Shown here one piece after another: positions 54,193 to 62,459 of a stretch of DNA of 64,000 nt (position 1 is the stretch's first letter; each line of letters opens with the position of its first letter). Source of the stretch: Actinomycetota bacterium (GTDB taxonomy: Bacteria > Actinomycetota > Acidimicrobiia > Acidimicrobiales > Aldehydirespiratoraceae). The translations under genes and the position numbers were made by a program. The stretch is taken from positions 19,724 to 83,723 of the forward strand of contig JAPOHW010000015.1 in assembly GCA_029979265.1 (NCBI GenBank), written 5' to 3'. Under the pieces are notes generated by a model. It was given only the letters and a program-made list of their open reading frames with translations. It ran no database searches and was not told the origin of the DNA.

Positions 54193-54198
54193 TAGGGT
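54193..54198 (+). promoter_or_regulatory. -10 element (TAGGGT), leaderless start
   Basis: TAGGGT is 8 nt before the ATG at 54207. Confidence 0.5.
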
Positions 54199-54206
54199 CG
54201 CCGACC

Positions 54207-54950
54207 ATGACCGAACAACGAGTTGCTCTGGTGACCGGCGGTGCGCGCGGGATCGGTGCCGACGTCTGCCGCAGGCTGCACGCCCAAGGTCGTCGCGTGG
54301 CGATTGCCGATCTCTTGACCGCCGACGCCGAGGCGCTCGCCGACGAACTCGGCGGCCGAGGCTACGCCTGCGACGTCACCGACAGCGAGCGAGTTCGTGC
54401 TGTCGTCGCTGCGATCGAGTCCGATCTCGGCCCGGTGGACATCCTGGTCAACTGCGCCGGTTTCGACCGGTTCGTCCGCTTCGTGGACACCGACGAAGAC
54501 TTCTGGGACACGATCATCGACATCAATTACAAGGGCACGCTTCGCACCTGTCACGCGGTGCTCCCCGGCATGATGGAGCGGGGCTGGGGTCGCATCGTCA
54601 ACTTCGCCAGCGATGCCGCCCGGGTCGGGAGTTCGCTCGAGTCGGTCTACGCCGGGGCAAAGGCCGGCGTGATCGGTTTCACCAAGACAATCGCCCGTGA
54701 GTCGGTCAAGCGGGGCGTCACGTGCAACGTGGTCTGTCCCGGCCCGACCGACACGACCCTGATCCGTGAGATGGGTGAGCAGGGCGAGCTTCCGGCAAAG
54801 ATCGTGGCGGGGCTCGATCGCGCCATGCCGATCGGCCGAATGGCCCAGCCGCACGAGATCGCGTACGGCGCCACCGTCTTCACCCATGATGACGCAACGC
54901 TGATCACCGGCCAGACCCTGTCGGTCAGTGGCGGCCTGACCATGGCATGA
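54207..54950 (+). CDS. short-chain dehydrogenase/reductase
   Basis: 247 residues. TGGARGIG is at residues 10-17, then DILVNCAG, NFASDAAR and YAGAKAG (catalytic Tyr and Lys). The Asp in AIADLL favours NAD(H). It resembles 3-hydroxyacyl-CoA or 2-hydroxycyclohexane-type dehydrogenases of aromatic and acyl-CoA catabolism, but the substrate is not determined. The stop overlaps the ATG of the lipoprotein gene that follows. Confidence 0.92.
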   Translation: MTEQRVALVTGGARGIGADVCRRLHAQGRRVAIADLLTADAEALADELGGRGYACDVTDSERVRAVVAAIESDLGPVDILVNCAGFDRFVRFVDTDEDFWDTIIDINYKGTLRTCHAVLPGMMERGWGRIVNFASDAARVGSSLESVYAGAKAGVIGFTKTIARESVKRGVTCNVVCPGPTDTTLIREMGEQGELPAKIVAGLDRAMPIGRMAQPHEIAYGATVFTHDDATLITGQTLSVSGGLTMA

Positions 54951-55510
54951 CCGACACGGACCACTCACCCCACCACCGGCGGTGCTCCATGCGCACTCGC
55001 ATCCTGCCCACACTCATCGTCGTCGTCGGTATCGGTGCCGCCGCCTGCGGGGGTGGCGGCGGGTCCGACGCCAAGACGGCGCAGGAGCCCTCGGAGATCG
55101 AGACCGCTCTCGCCGACTACTTCGGTGACCAGACGAACGACACGCCCGTCAGTAGTCAAACCGACGCGGACTGTATTGCCAAGGAGATGGTCGCCCTGTT
55201 CGGCGAGGACGCCTTGCGTGAACTCGGCGTCTCGGCGACGCAGGTACCCGACCTCCCCGAGATGGGCATGACCGACGTGCAGGTCGGCTGGGTCCTGACC
55301 AGCTTCAACGCCTGCATCGACATCACGAGGGCATTCGAGGATGCGCTGGCGGAGGACCTCGGTGACGAGGCGGCCGCCTGCCTCACCGACACGCTCGGCG
55401 AGACCGTCATCAACGAAATGCTTCGGGCCACCATTGCGAACGACACTGAGCAGATGGACAACACCGACGACGCGCTCGCCTTCGCAGCATCGTTCTGCGG
55501 GCTCGACTGA
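54947..55510 (+). CDS. small putative lipoprotein of unknown function
   Basis: 187 residues if read from ATG 54947, which overlaps the SDR stop (ATGA); an internal ATG at 54989 gives a cleaner signal peptide (MRTRILPTLIVVVGIGAAAC). GAAAC followed by a Gly/Ser run looks like a lipobox. The mature part is acidic, about 140 residues, with four cysteines (DADCIAKE, FNACIDI, AACLTDT, SFCGLD) spaced as in small secreted actinobacterial proteins with two disulphides. I do not recognise a family. It is probably anchored outside the membrane. Confidence 0.75.
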   Translation: MTDTDHSPHHRRCSMRTRILPTLIVVVGIGAAACGGGGGSDAKTAQEPSEIETALADYFGDQTNDTPVSSQTDADCIAKEMVALFGEDALRELGVSATQVPDLPEMGMTDVQVGWVLTSFNACIDITRAFEDALAEDLGDEAAACLTDTLGETVINEMLRATIANDTEQMDNTDDALAFAASFCGLD

Positions 55511-55558
55511 TCATCTTCACTCGGTCGTTCAGTACGGCCGTCACCGTCACCGGGCCGC

Positions 55559-55564
55559 TACGGT
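55559..55564 (+). promoter_or_regulatory. -10 element (TACGGT), leaderless start
   Basis: TACGGT is 6 nt before the ATG at 55571. Confidence 0.5.
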
Positions 55565-55570
55565 CAGGCG

Positions 55571-56368
55571 ATGGCTGACGACTGGTTCGACAAGTACGAC
55601 GGGTTGCGCTTCGAGCGCCGCGAGCACGGCATCCTCTGGATGACGATCGACCGCCCCGAAGCACTCAACGCAACGACGGCATCGATGCACTACGCCCTCA
55701 GCCGGGTGTGGGACGACATCGACGACGACGCAGAGACCCGTGTCGTCGTCGTCACCGGTGCGGGCAAGGCCTTCTCGGCCGGCGGCGACATGGCGTGGAT
55801 CGACAGCTTCATCGGTGACGCAGCCCAGGTCCACGGCGTCTTGGACGAGGCCGGCGACGTCGTCTATCGGATCCTCCGCTGCCGCAAGATCATCATCTCG
55901 GCGATCAACGGTGTGGCGGTCGGTGCGGGGTTGGCCGTTGCGCTCATGGCCGACATCAGCCTCATCGACGAGGACGCCCGCTTCACCGACGGCCACCTCA
56001 GCATCGGGGTCGGAGCCGGCGATCACGCAGCGATCTGCTGGCCGCTGCTCTGCGGTCTGGCCAAGGCGAAGTACTACCTGTTGACCGCCGACTTCGTCGA
56101 CGGCAGGACCGCCGACCAGATCGGTCTCGTCAGCAAGTCGCTCCCCGGAGACGAGCTCCTCGCCGAAGCCGAACGGATCGCGACGAAACTCGCCACCGGG
56201 CCGCAGCGGGCGCTGCGACTGACGAAGCGGTCGCTCAATCTCTGGATGCAGCAGGCATCACCGATCTTCGACTCGAGCCTTGCCTTCGAAATGCTCGGCT
56301 TTCTCGGTGATGAAGCAGCCGAGGGTGTGGCCGCAATGAAGGAACGGCGCAAACCGGAGTTCGGTTGA
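55571..56368 (+). CDS. enoyl-CoA hydratase/isomerase family protein
   Basis: 265 residues. Crotonase motifs are KAFSAGGDMAW (first oxyanion hole) and INGVAVGAGLAVALMADISLIDEDARFTDGHLSIGV (second). The glutamate usual in hydratases near the second segment is not conserved (GVGAGDHAAICW), so the reaction may be isomerisation, hydrolysis or decarboxylation rather than hydration. It starts leaderlessly and its end overlaps the possible TTG start of the next gene. Confidence 0.9.
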   Translation: MADDWFDKYDGLRFERREHGILWMTIDRPEALNATTASMHYALSRVWDDIDDDAETRVVVVTGAGKAFSAGGDMAWIDSFIGDAAQVHGVLDEAGDVVYRILRCRKIIISAINGVAVGAGLAVALMADISLIDEDARFTDGHLSIGVGAGDHAAICWPLLCGLAKAKYYLLTADFVDGRTADQIGLVSKSLPGDELLAEAERIATKLATGPQRALRLTKRSLNLWMQQASPIFDSSLAFEMLGFLGDEAAEGVAAMKERRKPEFG

Positions 56369-56391
56369 TCGACGGTCGATCCAGGGTCGAG

Positions 56392-57624
56392 ATGATGCGA
56401 CGGCGAGGGCTGATTCCCCTCGTCACCGGTGCGCTTCTTTCGGTCTCGTGCGGCGGGGGTGCGGCCGAAACACGCCAGGCCTCCGACCCGGCGGCATCCC
56501 TTCCCGCTGCGGCCGATGCGTCGACGACACCATCCACCTCGGTGACGACATCCACAACCACGACCGTGATCGACGGCGGCAGCACCGACGACACCGGTGC
56601 GGTCGACGCAGCCGAGGGTGAGCCCGACACGCCACTCGCCGTGCCGACACCGCTTCCGCCGATCTCCGTCGCCGACATCCCCGACCTCGTTGCGGCATGG
56701 GGCTCGGGAACCGGTGATCCGCTCGAGCTCGCCCGCCGGCTCATCGGCTTTCCGCTCGAGATCGCCGTTCCCGCCGCCAGCTCGCCCTACCGCGTCCGCG
56801 TCGAACTCGACGGTCGCGACCCAGCAGCCGGCTGGCGGTGGGACTGGCGCTACGGCGCAGTGGCCCCTGCCGGGGTCGGCCAGATCGATGCCGATCTTCC
56901 CGAGGGTGGTCGCGGGACGATCGAGGGGCGACTGTATTTCGATCCGCTCTTCACCCGCTTCGGCTGGAGCAACGCCGCGCAGGTGATCAGCGATCCCAGC
57001 CGAGGAAGCGGCGGACCCCAGTCGGTGAACTGGGCGTACCGGAAAGACGATCCTGCCTTCGTCATCGATGACGTCGTGACCGAAGCCGTGGGTGCCCGGG
57101 CCTGGGTCGACGAAGACATCGATGTTCGCGACGGCGACGACCTCGCCGGTTACGCGGTCGAGGTCTCCGTTCGGACCGGATCGGGCTCGGTTGTCGTCCC
57201 CCTTCTTGCAACGCTCCTCGATGCGGCACCGAAGCTCCCCGGCTCGCGCGTCATCGAACTCGATCTCGTCTCGTACGACCGCACCGACGAGAGCATGCTC
57301 GCCGAGGAGGGCTTGCGCTATCTGGAACTGGGGGTGGTGTGGGAGCTCGAGCCGGACGCAGAGGAGGCGGCGAGGCAGTCCTTCTCCCTCGGGCTCGACG
57401 GCACGGTGTTTCAGATGGGCGAGGAGAGCTTCTCGGACCCAGGCTTCATTCAGGTTGTCGAGGCAACCGTCGACAGCAACGGAAGGTGGCGCCAGCCCGT
57501 GATCGTCTTGCGGCGCTATCCCGGATTCATCAGTGTGTGGCGGGCCGACGACGGAACCGTCCGAAGCAGCATCGACGTCACGCTCGAACCGAACCGGGAG
57601 ATCCTCCAACCACTCGCCGGCTAG
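56392..57624 (+). CDS. putative lipoprotein of unknown function
   Basis: 410 residues from ATG 56392, with AGGG a few bases upstream; TTG 56365 would overlap the preceding gene. The N-terminus MMRRRGLIPLVTGALLSVSCGGG is a lipoprotein-like signal (the Ser three before Cys is unusual). A Ser/Thr-rich linker (residues 30-70, with STSVTTSTTTTV) suggests a surface stalk. The rest is beta-rich, with no motif I recognise. The gene converges with the 2OG oxygenase and overlaps its end by 4 bp. Confidence 0.75.
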   Translation: MMRRRGLIPLVTGALLSVSCGGGAAETRQASDPAASLPAAADASTTPSTSVTTSTTTTVIDGGSTDDTGAVDAAEGEPDTPLAVPTPLPPISVADIPDLVAAWGSGTGDPLELARRLIGFPLEIAVPAASSPYRVRVELDGRDPAAGWRWDWRYGAVAPAGVGQIDADLPEGGRGTIEGRLYFDPLFTRFGWSNAAQVISDPSRGSGGPQSVNWAYRKDDPAFVIDDVVTEAVGARAWVDEDIDVRDGDDLAGYAVEVSVRTGSGSVVVPLLATLLDAAPKLPGSRVIELDLVSYDRTDESMLAEEGLRYLELGVVWELEPDAEEAARQSFSLGLDGTVFQMGEESFSDPGFIQVVEATVDSNGRWRQPVIVLRRYPGFISVWRADDGTVRSSIDVTLEPNREILQPLAG

Positions 57625-58592
57625 GGCTCGTCCAGGCGGCGAGCGGTCTCGGTCAGGTTGATCTCCCACAGCACCTTGTCGAGCGCGTCACTCGCGGCAA
57701 TCGACGAGTAGCGCAGAGGATTGTCGGCGGTGACCGTCGACGCCATCGGCGAGAGGATCGTCCACGGTGTCGGATGGGCGAACTGCACAACGCTGTAGCG
57801 ATCGCCCTGCTGACCGTCACCGGAAACGACTCGGTGGATGCCCGACGGAATCATGCCGTTGCTGAGCCGCTCCAGCATCAGGCCGGTGTTGATGATCGCC
57901 GAACCGTCCGGCGGTGCTGCATCGATCCAGCCATCGTCGCTCTTGACCTGCAATCCGGCCGCCGTCGCCCGGGGCAGCGCAGTGATGAGGTTGATGTCGG
58001 CGTGCTCACCCGCCCACACGTGCTGCTCGCCGGGGGCTTGATCCATTGCCGGATAGTGAATGGCGCGCGTGAGCGTTGCCCCGTCGGTCAACATCTCGTC
58101 GAAGAAGCTCTCGTGGGCTCCGAGGCCCTCGGCGATGATCCGCAGCACCCGACGCTGCAGGTCGGCAACGCAGTGGTGGAACGCCATGAGCAGGTCGCGA
58201 ACGCCGGGAAGGTCGTCTTCGGGCAGGGTCGGAGGCCCGTACCGATGGGGGTACTTGTCGCGCAGCGGGTGGCCCTCGCCGAGCGGAGCACCCCAGTTCA
58301 ACATTTCCTTCCAGTCGGGGACGTCGGCGATGGCGGCCGTTTCGACCAGGAGGCCGGTGTAGCCGGTCTGGCCGTTGCTCCCCGGCACGACGTAGGCGTC
58401 CTTGCGCTCCTGCGGCATGGTGAAGAAGGCCTCGAGTTGGGTGTATGCCTCGTCGATCAGTTCGATCGGAAGATCGTGTTCGACGTAGACGAATCCGGTG
58501 ACGAGGCTGCGCGCAACACCGTCGACGACGGCACGGCGGGCAGAACCCGATCCGGACTCGAAGGCCAGCAGATCGACATCGAGGATCTCCAT
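57621..58592 (-). CDS. 2-oxoglutarate/Fe(II)-dependent oxygenase (isopenicillin N synthase-like)
   Basis: 323 residues. The double-stranded beta-helix core carries the iron triad His197-x-Asp199 (GEHADINLITAL) and His253 (SGIHRV), plus the 2-oxoglutarate-binding RxS (RYSVVQF, Arg265 and Ser267). The N-terminal DIOX_N-type domain is present (FVYVEHDLP, MPQERKDAY). The family hydroxylates or desaturates small molecules; the substrate is unknown. The start is leaderless. It overlaps the convergent lipoprotein gene by 4 bp. Confidence 0.92.
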   Translation of the reverse strand: MEILDVDLLAFESGSGSARRAVVDGVARSLVTGFVYVEHDLPIELIDEAYTQLEAFFTMPQERKDAYVVPGSNGQTGYTGLLVETAAIADVPDWKEMLNWGAPLGEGHPLRDKYPHRYGPPTLPEDDLPGVRDLLMAFHHCVADLQRRVLRIIAEGLGAHESFFDEMLTDGATLTRAIHYPAMDQAPGEQHVWAGEHADINLITALPRATAAGLQVKSDDGWIDAAPPDGSAIINTGLMLERLSNGMIPSGIHRVVSGDGQQGDRYSVVQFAHPTPWTILSPMASTVTADNPLRYSSIAASDALDKVLWEINLTETARRLDEP

Positions 58593-58598
58593 CTCCGA

Positions 58599-58604
58599 AC
58601 CCTA
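58599..58604 (-). promoter_or_regulatory. -10 element (TAGGGT), leaderless start
   Basis: TAGGGT is 6 nt before the ATG at 58592. Confidence 0.5.
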
Positions 58605-58652
58605 TCCCGACCCTGTTTGCGCTCGTGGTGGGCGAGCCGTCAGGCTTGCACG

Positions 58653-59132
58653 ATGACCGACCGTCCGAAGCCTCGCGCCTCCGCCGACGATCGGCTTGCG
58701 AAAATGGTCACCACGGACTGGTTCCGTGCCATCGCACCGAAGGTGATCCCGCCGATGCATCGCGCCTTGCGGATGCTGAGCCGGGGCAGGTTCGTTCCCG
58801 GGGCCGGGCTGATGTTGACGACGGTCGGCGCCCAGAGCGGCAAGCGCCGGGAGACGCCGCTCGAGGCAGTGCCGTGTCCGGATGGGACGTGGGTGGTCGT
58901 CGGGAGCAACTTCGCCCAAGACCACCATCCGGCCTGGACGAACAATCTGATCGCCAACCCCGACGCCGATGTCTTGATCCGCGGTCGCACGTTGCGGGTG
59001 AGAGCTGAGCTCCTAGCGGGCGACGAGCGCGCCGACGCATGGCAACTGGCCCTTGCCCACTTCGGTGGCTGGCAGGCCTACACCGAGATCACCGACCGCG
59101 AGTTCCGAGTCTTTCGTCTCACTCCCCTCTGA
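58653..59132 (+). CDS. Ddn/F420-dependent nitroreductase-family protein
   Basis: 159 residues. The split-barrel pattern GAQSGKRRETPLEAVPCPDGTWVVVGSNFAQDHHPAWTNNLIANPDA, seen here in pieces, is the Ddn family hallmark (GxxSGxxRxxPL, the Gly-Ser-Asn segment and the HPAWxxNL helix). Members use F420H2 to reduce quinones or other planar substrates at the membrane. Together with the LLM enzyme at 34663 this supports an F420-producing organism. It stands alone between the 2OG oxygenase and a convergent MarR gene. Confidence 0.9.
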   Translation: MTDRPKPRASADDRLAKMVTTDWFRAIAPKVIPPMHRALRMLSRGRFVPGAGLMLTTVGAQSGKRRETPLEAVPCPDGTWVVVGSNFAQDHHPAWTNNLIANPDADVLIRGRTLRVRAELLAGDERADAWQLALAHFGGWQAYTEITDREFRVFRLTPL

Positions 59133-59175
59133 GGGGCATCTCGAGACCTGCCGAGGCCATCACCCCGGGTTGGGT

Positions 59176-59637
59176 TCAGTGGTCGGCCTCGAGGGAGTCG
59201 GCAAGCCTCGGCAACACCGCAGCGAGCAACTCGATCTCCTCGGCGCTGAGCCGATCGACGAACAGTCGGCGAACCTCCGCCACATGCCCCACCGCTGCAT
59301 CACGAAGACACCCGAACCCGGCCTCGGTGAGGACCACCCACCAGACGCGGGCGTCGGCCTCGCACCGCTCGCGTTCAACGACCCCCTCACGGCTGAGGCG
59401 GTCGATGCGCTGCGAGAGCCGTGACGGCGAATTCGTGACCGACGCCGCAAGGTCGGACATCCGCATACGCCGACCGTCGGCCTCGCTGAGCCGCACCAGG
59501 ACCTCGTAATCGTCGGTGGTGAGACCGCTGTCGTTCTTCAACTGGCGATCAGATGCGGCAAGGATGCGGCGGCTGGCATCGATCCAGCCGCGCCAGGCCT
59601 GCTGTTCGCGCTCGCTCAGCCAGTTCGGTTCCGACAT
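59176..59637 (-). CDS. MarR-family transcriptional regulator
   Basis: 153 residues from ATG 59637; the frame is open to 59742 but the -10 element TAACAT lies 8 nt before 59637. The winged helix includes YEVLVRLSEADGRRMRMSDLA, SRLSQRIDRLSREG and the wing VERERCEADARVWWVVLTEAG. No target is evident: its own upstream region is the long intergenic space before nrdA, with repeats that could be its operator. Confidence 0.9.
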   Translation of the reverse strand: MSEPNWLSEREQQAWRGWIDASRRILAASDRQLKNDSGLTTDDYEVLVRLSEADGRRMRMSDLAASVTNSPSRLSQRIDRLSREGVVERERCEADARVWWVVLTEAGFGCLRDAAVGHVAEVRRLFVDRLSAEEIELLAAVLPRLADSLEADH

Positions 59638-59645
59638 CGCGACAG

Positions 59646-59651
59646 ATGTTA
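59646..59651 (-). promoter_or_regulatory. -10 element (TAACAT), leaderless start
   Basis: TAACAT lies 8 nt before the marR ATG at 59637. Confidence 0.5.
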
Positions 59652-59680
59652 GGAGAGCACGTGCTGTTGCGAAACCCACG

Positions 59681-59778
59681 TTTTCCACAGGCGAGAAGGG
59701 GCCGATCGGCGAGGTTCTCACCCGTCGAGGCAAATTACACACATCCTGTGGAAAGACTGTGAAGCAATCTGTGGAACC
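59681..59778. repeat. four CTGTGGAA-type repeats in the nrdAB upstream region
   Basis: One inverted copy (TTTTCCACAG, 59681-59690) and three direct copies starting at 59746 (CTGTGGAA), 59757 (CTGTGAA) and 59769 (CTGTGGAA), spaced 11 and 12 bp, about one helical turn. TTTTCCACA is one base from TTATCCACA or TTGTCCACA, the DnaA box consensus. The 365-bp gap from 59638 to 60002 holds these repeats, an AT-rich stretch (59815-59845) and the leader hairpins, and no gene that I can see. Confidence 0.5.
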
Positions 59779-59860
59779 GGCCAGTAGCGGCGGATCTGCC
59801 GATAACCTACGATCAACTTCATTGATTTTTCATGGTTTTTCGAGAAAGCACAGCCGAGCC

Positions 59861-60002
59861 CTTGACGCAGGTGTAATTACGCGGCTGTACTTACATACCC
59901 TGCCTCGGTGAGGCGGGTGCGGGTTGGTGGTCTGACCGGGAGCCACCTACGAAGCTCGCTGGTGATCCCGGTGCGGGAACAGAACGGGAAGAGGGGCGCC
60001 AC
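59861..60002 (+). promoter_or_regulatory. nrdAB promoter and structured leader
   Basis: TTGACG at about 59862 with TGTACT 18 nt further on is a plausible -35/-10 pair. The leader then has a small hairpin GCCTC-GGT-GAGGC (59902-59914) and a larger one whose arms ACCGGGA (59935-59941) and TCCCGGT (59966-59972) pair perfectly, extended by CACC/GGTG. GGGAAGAGGGG follows just before the ATG. I see no match to a B12 riboswitch. Confidence 0.4.
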
Positions 60003-62459
60003 ATGGCGATGATCGAGGATCGGCTCTCAGCAGTCGGTGACGTAGCGGCCACGGTCGAGACCAGCACGAGTATGCGGGTCAAGAAACGGAACGGGACGCT
60101 CGAACCAGTCGACCTGAACAAAATCGTCAATGCGGTCGCTCGTGCATCCGAGGGCCTCATCGGTGTGGACCCCATGGTGGTGTCCACTCGCACGATCTCG
60201 GCGCTCGCCGACGGCTCGACCACCCAAGAACTCGACGAGCTGTCGATCCGGACCGCAGCGGGTCTGATCGTCGAAGAGCCCAACTACTCCAAGCTCGCCG
60301 CCCGACTGCTGGCCACCTACGTCGACAAAGAGGTCCGCAATCAGAACGTTCCCTGGTTCTCGGAGTCGGTGGCACTGGGTCACAATCTCGGGCTGATCGG
60401 TGATGCCGTCTTCGACTTCGTCACCACCCACGCTCCCGAACTCAACGCCGCCATCAACACCCAGCGAGACAAGAACTTCGAGTTCTTCGGTCTGCGCACG
60501 GTGTACGACCGCTACCTCCTGCGGCATCCCGAAACCCGCAAGGTCATCGAGACCCCGCAGTACTTCTTCCTTCGGGTCGCCTGCGGTCTCGCAACCGACC
60601 CGGACGAGGCGATCAAGTTCTACGACCTCATGTCGTCGCTTGCCTACCTGGCTTCCTCCCCCACCCTGTTCAATTCCGGAACCACCCACCCACAGATGTC
60701 GAGTTGCTATCTGCTCGACTCGCCCGAAGACTCCCTCGAGGGCATCTACAAGCGCTACACCGACATCGCCCGACTGTCGAAGTTCGCAGGTGGCATCGGT
60801 GTGGCATGGCACCGGATCCGCTCCAAGAACAGCCTGATCGTCGGCACCAACGGGCTCAGCAACGGCATTGTCCCGTGGCTCAAGACCCTCGATGCCTCGG
60901 TCTCGGCGGTCAACCAGGGTGGCCGGCGCAAGGGTGCTGCCTGCGTGTACCTCGAGAGCTGGCATGCCGACATCGACCAGTTCCTCGAACTGCGCGACAA
61001 CACCGGTGACCACGCCCGCCGCACCCACAACATCAACCTCGCCAACTGGATCCCCGATCTCTTCATGGAGCGGGTCGAGAAGGACTGGCAGTGGAGCCTC
61101 TTCGACCCGAAGAAGGTTCCCGAACTCATCGACACCTTCGGTGACGAGTTCCGGGCCATCTACGAGCAGGCCGAGGCCGATGGCCGCTTCGAGAAGCAGG
61201 TTCCGGCCCGTCAGCTCTACCAGCGCATGATGAAGACACTGGCCGAGACCGGCAACGGTTGGATGACCTTCAAGGACTCGAGCAACGAAAAGTGCAACCA
61301 GACCGGCCCCGGCGCCAACGGTGATGCCAACGCCCGTGATCGCGTCGTGCACCTCTCGAATCTCTGCACCGAGATCCTCGAGGTCACATCACAGTCCGAG
61401 ACCGCCGTCTGCAATCTCGGCTCGATCAACCTCGGTGCGTTCGTCGTCGCATCAGACGACACCATCGGCATCGACTTCCAGCGCCTCGGTGAGGTCGTCC
61501 GCCAGGTCGTGCCGTTCCTCGACCGGGTGATCGACATCAACTACTACCCGACCGACGAGTCCGGGGCCTCCAACGAACGCTGGCGCCCCGTCGGCCTTGG
61601 TCTCATGGGCCTGCAGGACGTCTTCTTCAAGATGGGCGTGCCGTTCGACTCGCCGATCGCGCGAGACGTGAGCCGTCGTATCTCTGAAGAGATCTACTTC
61701 AACGCACTGTGGGCATCGACCGAGCTCGCCGAGGCCAACGGACCGCATGCTGCCTTCGACGAGACTCGTGCTGCCGCTGGTGAACTCCAGTTCGACCTCT
61801 GGGGCGTCGAACCCACCGACACCGAGCGCTGGGGCGAACTGCGTCAGCGGATCGAGCAGCATGGCCTGCGCAACTCCCTCATGATCGCCATCGCTCCGAC
61901 CGCCACGATTGCGTCGATCGCAGGCTGCTACGAGTGCATCGAACCGCAGGTCTCCAACCTCTTCAAGCGTGAGACCCTCTCAGGCGAGTTCATGCAGATC
62001 AACCGCTATCTGGTGAAGGAACTCCAGGCACGCGGCCTGTGGGACGCCCAGATGATCGCCGACGTGAAGAAGGCCGAAGGCTCGATTCAAGACGTCGATC
62101 GCATCCCCGACGACCTGAAAGCGATCTACCGCACGGCGTGGGAGATCCCGATGAAGAGCCTCATCGAGATGGCCGCCGACCGCGGCGCCTTCATCGATCA
62201 GAGCCAGTCACTCAACCTGTTCATGGAGTCGCCCACCATCGGCAAGCTCTCGTCGATGTACATGTACGCATGGAAGGCCGGTCTCAAAACCACCTACTAC
62301 CTGCGTTCCCGCCCAGCGACCCGAATCAACAAGACAACCACCCCCGGTGGTGGTCCGAACGGCGGCGGCCAGCCGGCCCCAGAGAAAAAGATGTTCACCG
62401 ACGAAGAGGCCATCGCCTGTTCGCTGGAGAACCCCGAGGCATGTGAGGCGTGCGACTGA
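60003..62459 (+). CDS. nrdA: ribonucleoside-diphosphate reductase alpha subunit
   Basis: 818 residues, class I. An N-terminal ATP-cone (about 25-115, VKKRNGTLEPVDLNKIVNAV) gives allosteric activity control. Active-site regions are SSPTLFNSGTTHPQMSSCYLL, the Asn-Leu-Cys-x-Glu radical site (SNLCTEI), CNLGSINL and PTATIASIAGCYECIEP. The C-terminal CEACD carries the cysteine pair that re-reduces the active site. It reduces ribonucleotides to deoxyribonucleotides with NrdB. The stop overlaps the nrdB start (TGATG). A long structured leader precedes it. Confidence 0.96.
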   Translation: MAMIEDRLSAVGDVAATVETSTSMRVKKRNGTLEPVDLNKIVNAVARASEGLIGVDPMVVSTRTISALADGSTTQELDELSIRTAAGLIVEEPNYSKLAARLLATYVDKEVRNQNVPWFSESVALGHNLGLIGDAVFDFVTTHAPELNAAINTQRDKNFEFFGLRTVYDRYLLRHPETRKVIETPQYFFLRVACGLATDPDEAIKFYDLMSSLAYLASSPTLFNSGTTHPQMSSCYLLDSPEDSLEGIYKRYTDIARLSKFAGGIGVAWHRIRSKNSLIVGTNGLSNGIVPWLKTLDASVSAVNQGGRRKGAACVYLESWHADIDQFLELRDNTGDHARRTHNINLANWIPDLFMERVEKDWQWSLFDPKKVPELIDTFGDEFRAIYEQAEADGRFEKQVPARQLYQRMMKTLAETGNGWMTFKDSSNEKCNQTGPGANGDANARDRVVHLSNLCTEILEVTSQSETAVCNLGSINLGAFVVASDDTIGIDFQRLGEVVRQVVPFLDRVIDINYYPTDESGASNERWRPVGLGLMGLQDVFFKMGVPFDSPIARDVSRRISEEIYFNALWASTELAEANGPHAAFDETRAAAGELQFDLWGVEPTDTERWGELRQRIEQHGLRNSLMIAIAPTATIASIAGCYECIEPQVSNLFKRETLSGEFMQINRYLVKELQARGLWDAQMIADVKKAEGSIQDVDRIPDDLKAIYRTAWEIPMKSLIEMAADRGAFIDQSQSLNLFMESPTIGKLSSMYMYAWKAGLKTTYYLRSRPATRINKTTTPGGGPNGGGQPAPEKKMFTDEEAIACSLENPEACEACD

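Noticed and set aside
59861..60002. B12 or other known riboswitch before nrdA
   Set aside because: Hairpins are present, but I could not find the conserved boxes of a cobalamin riboswitch, and the enzyme is class I rather than B12-dependent.
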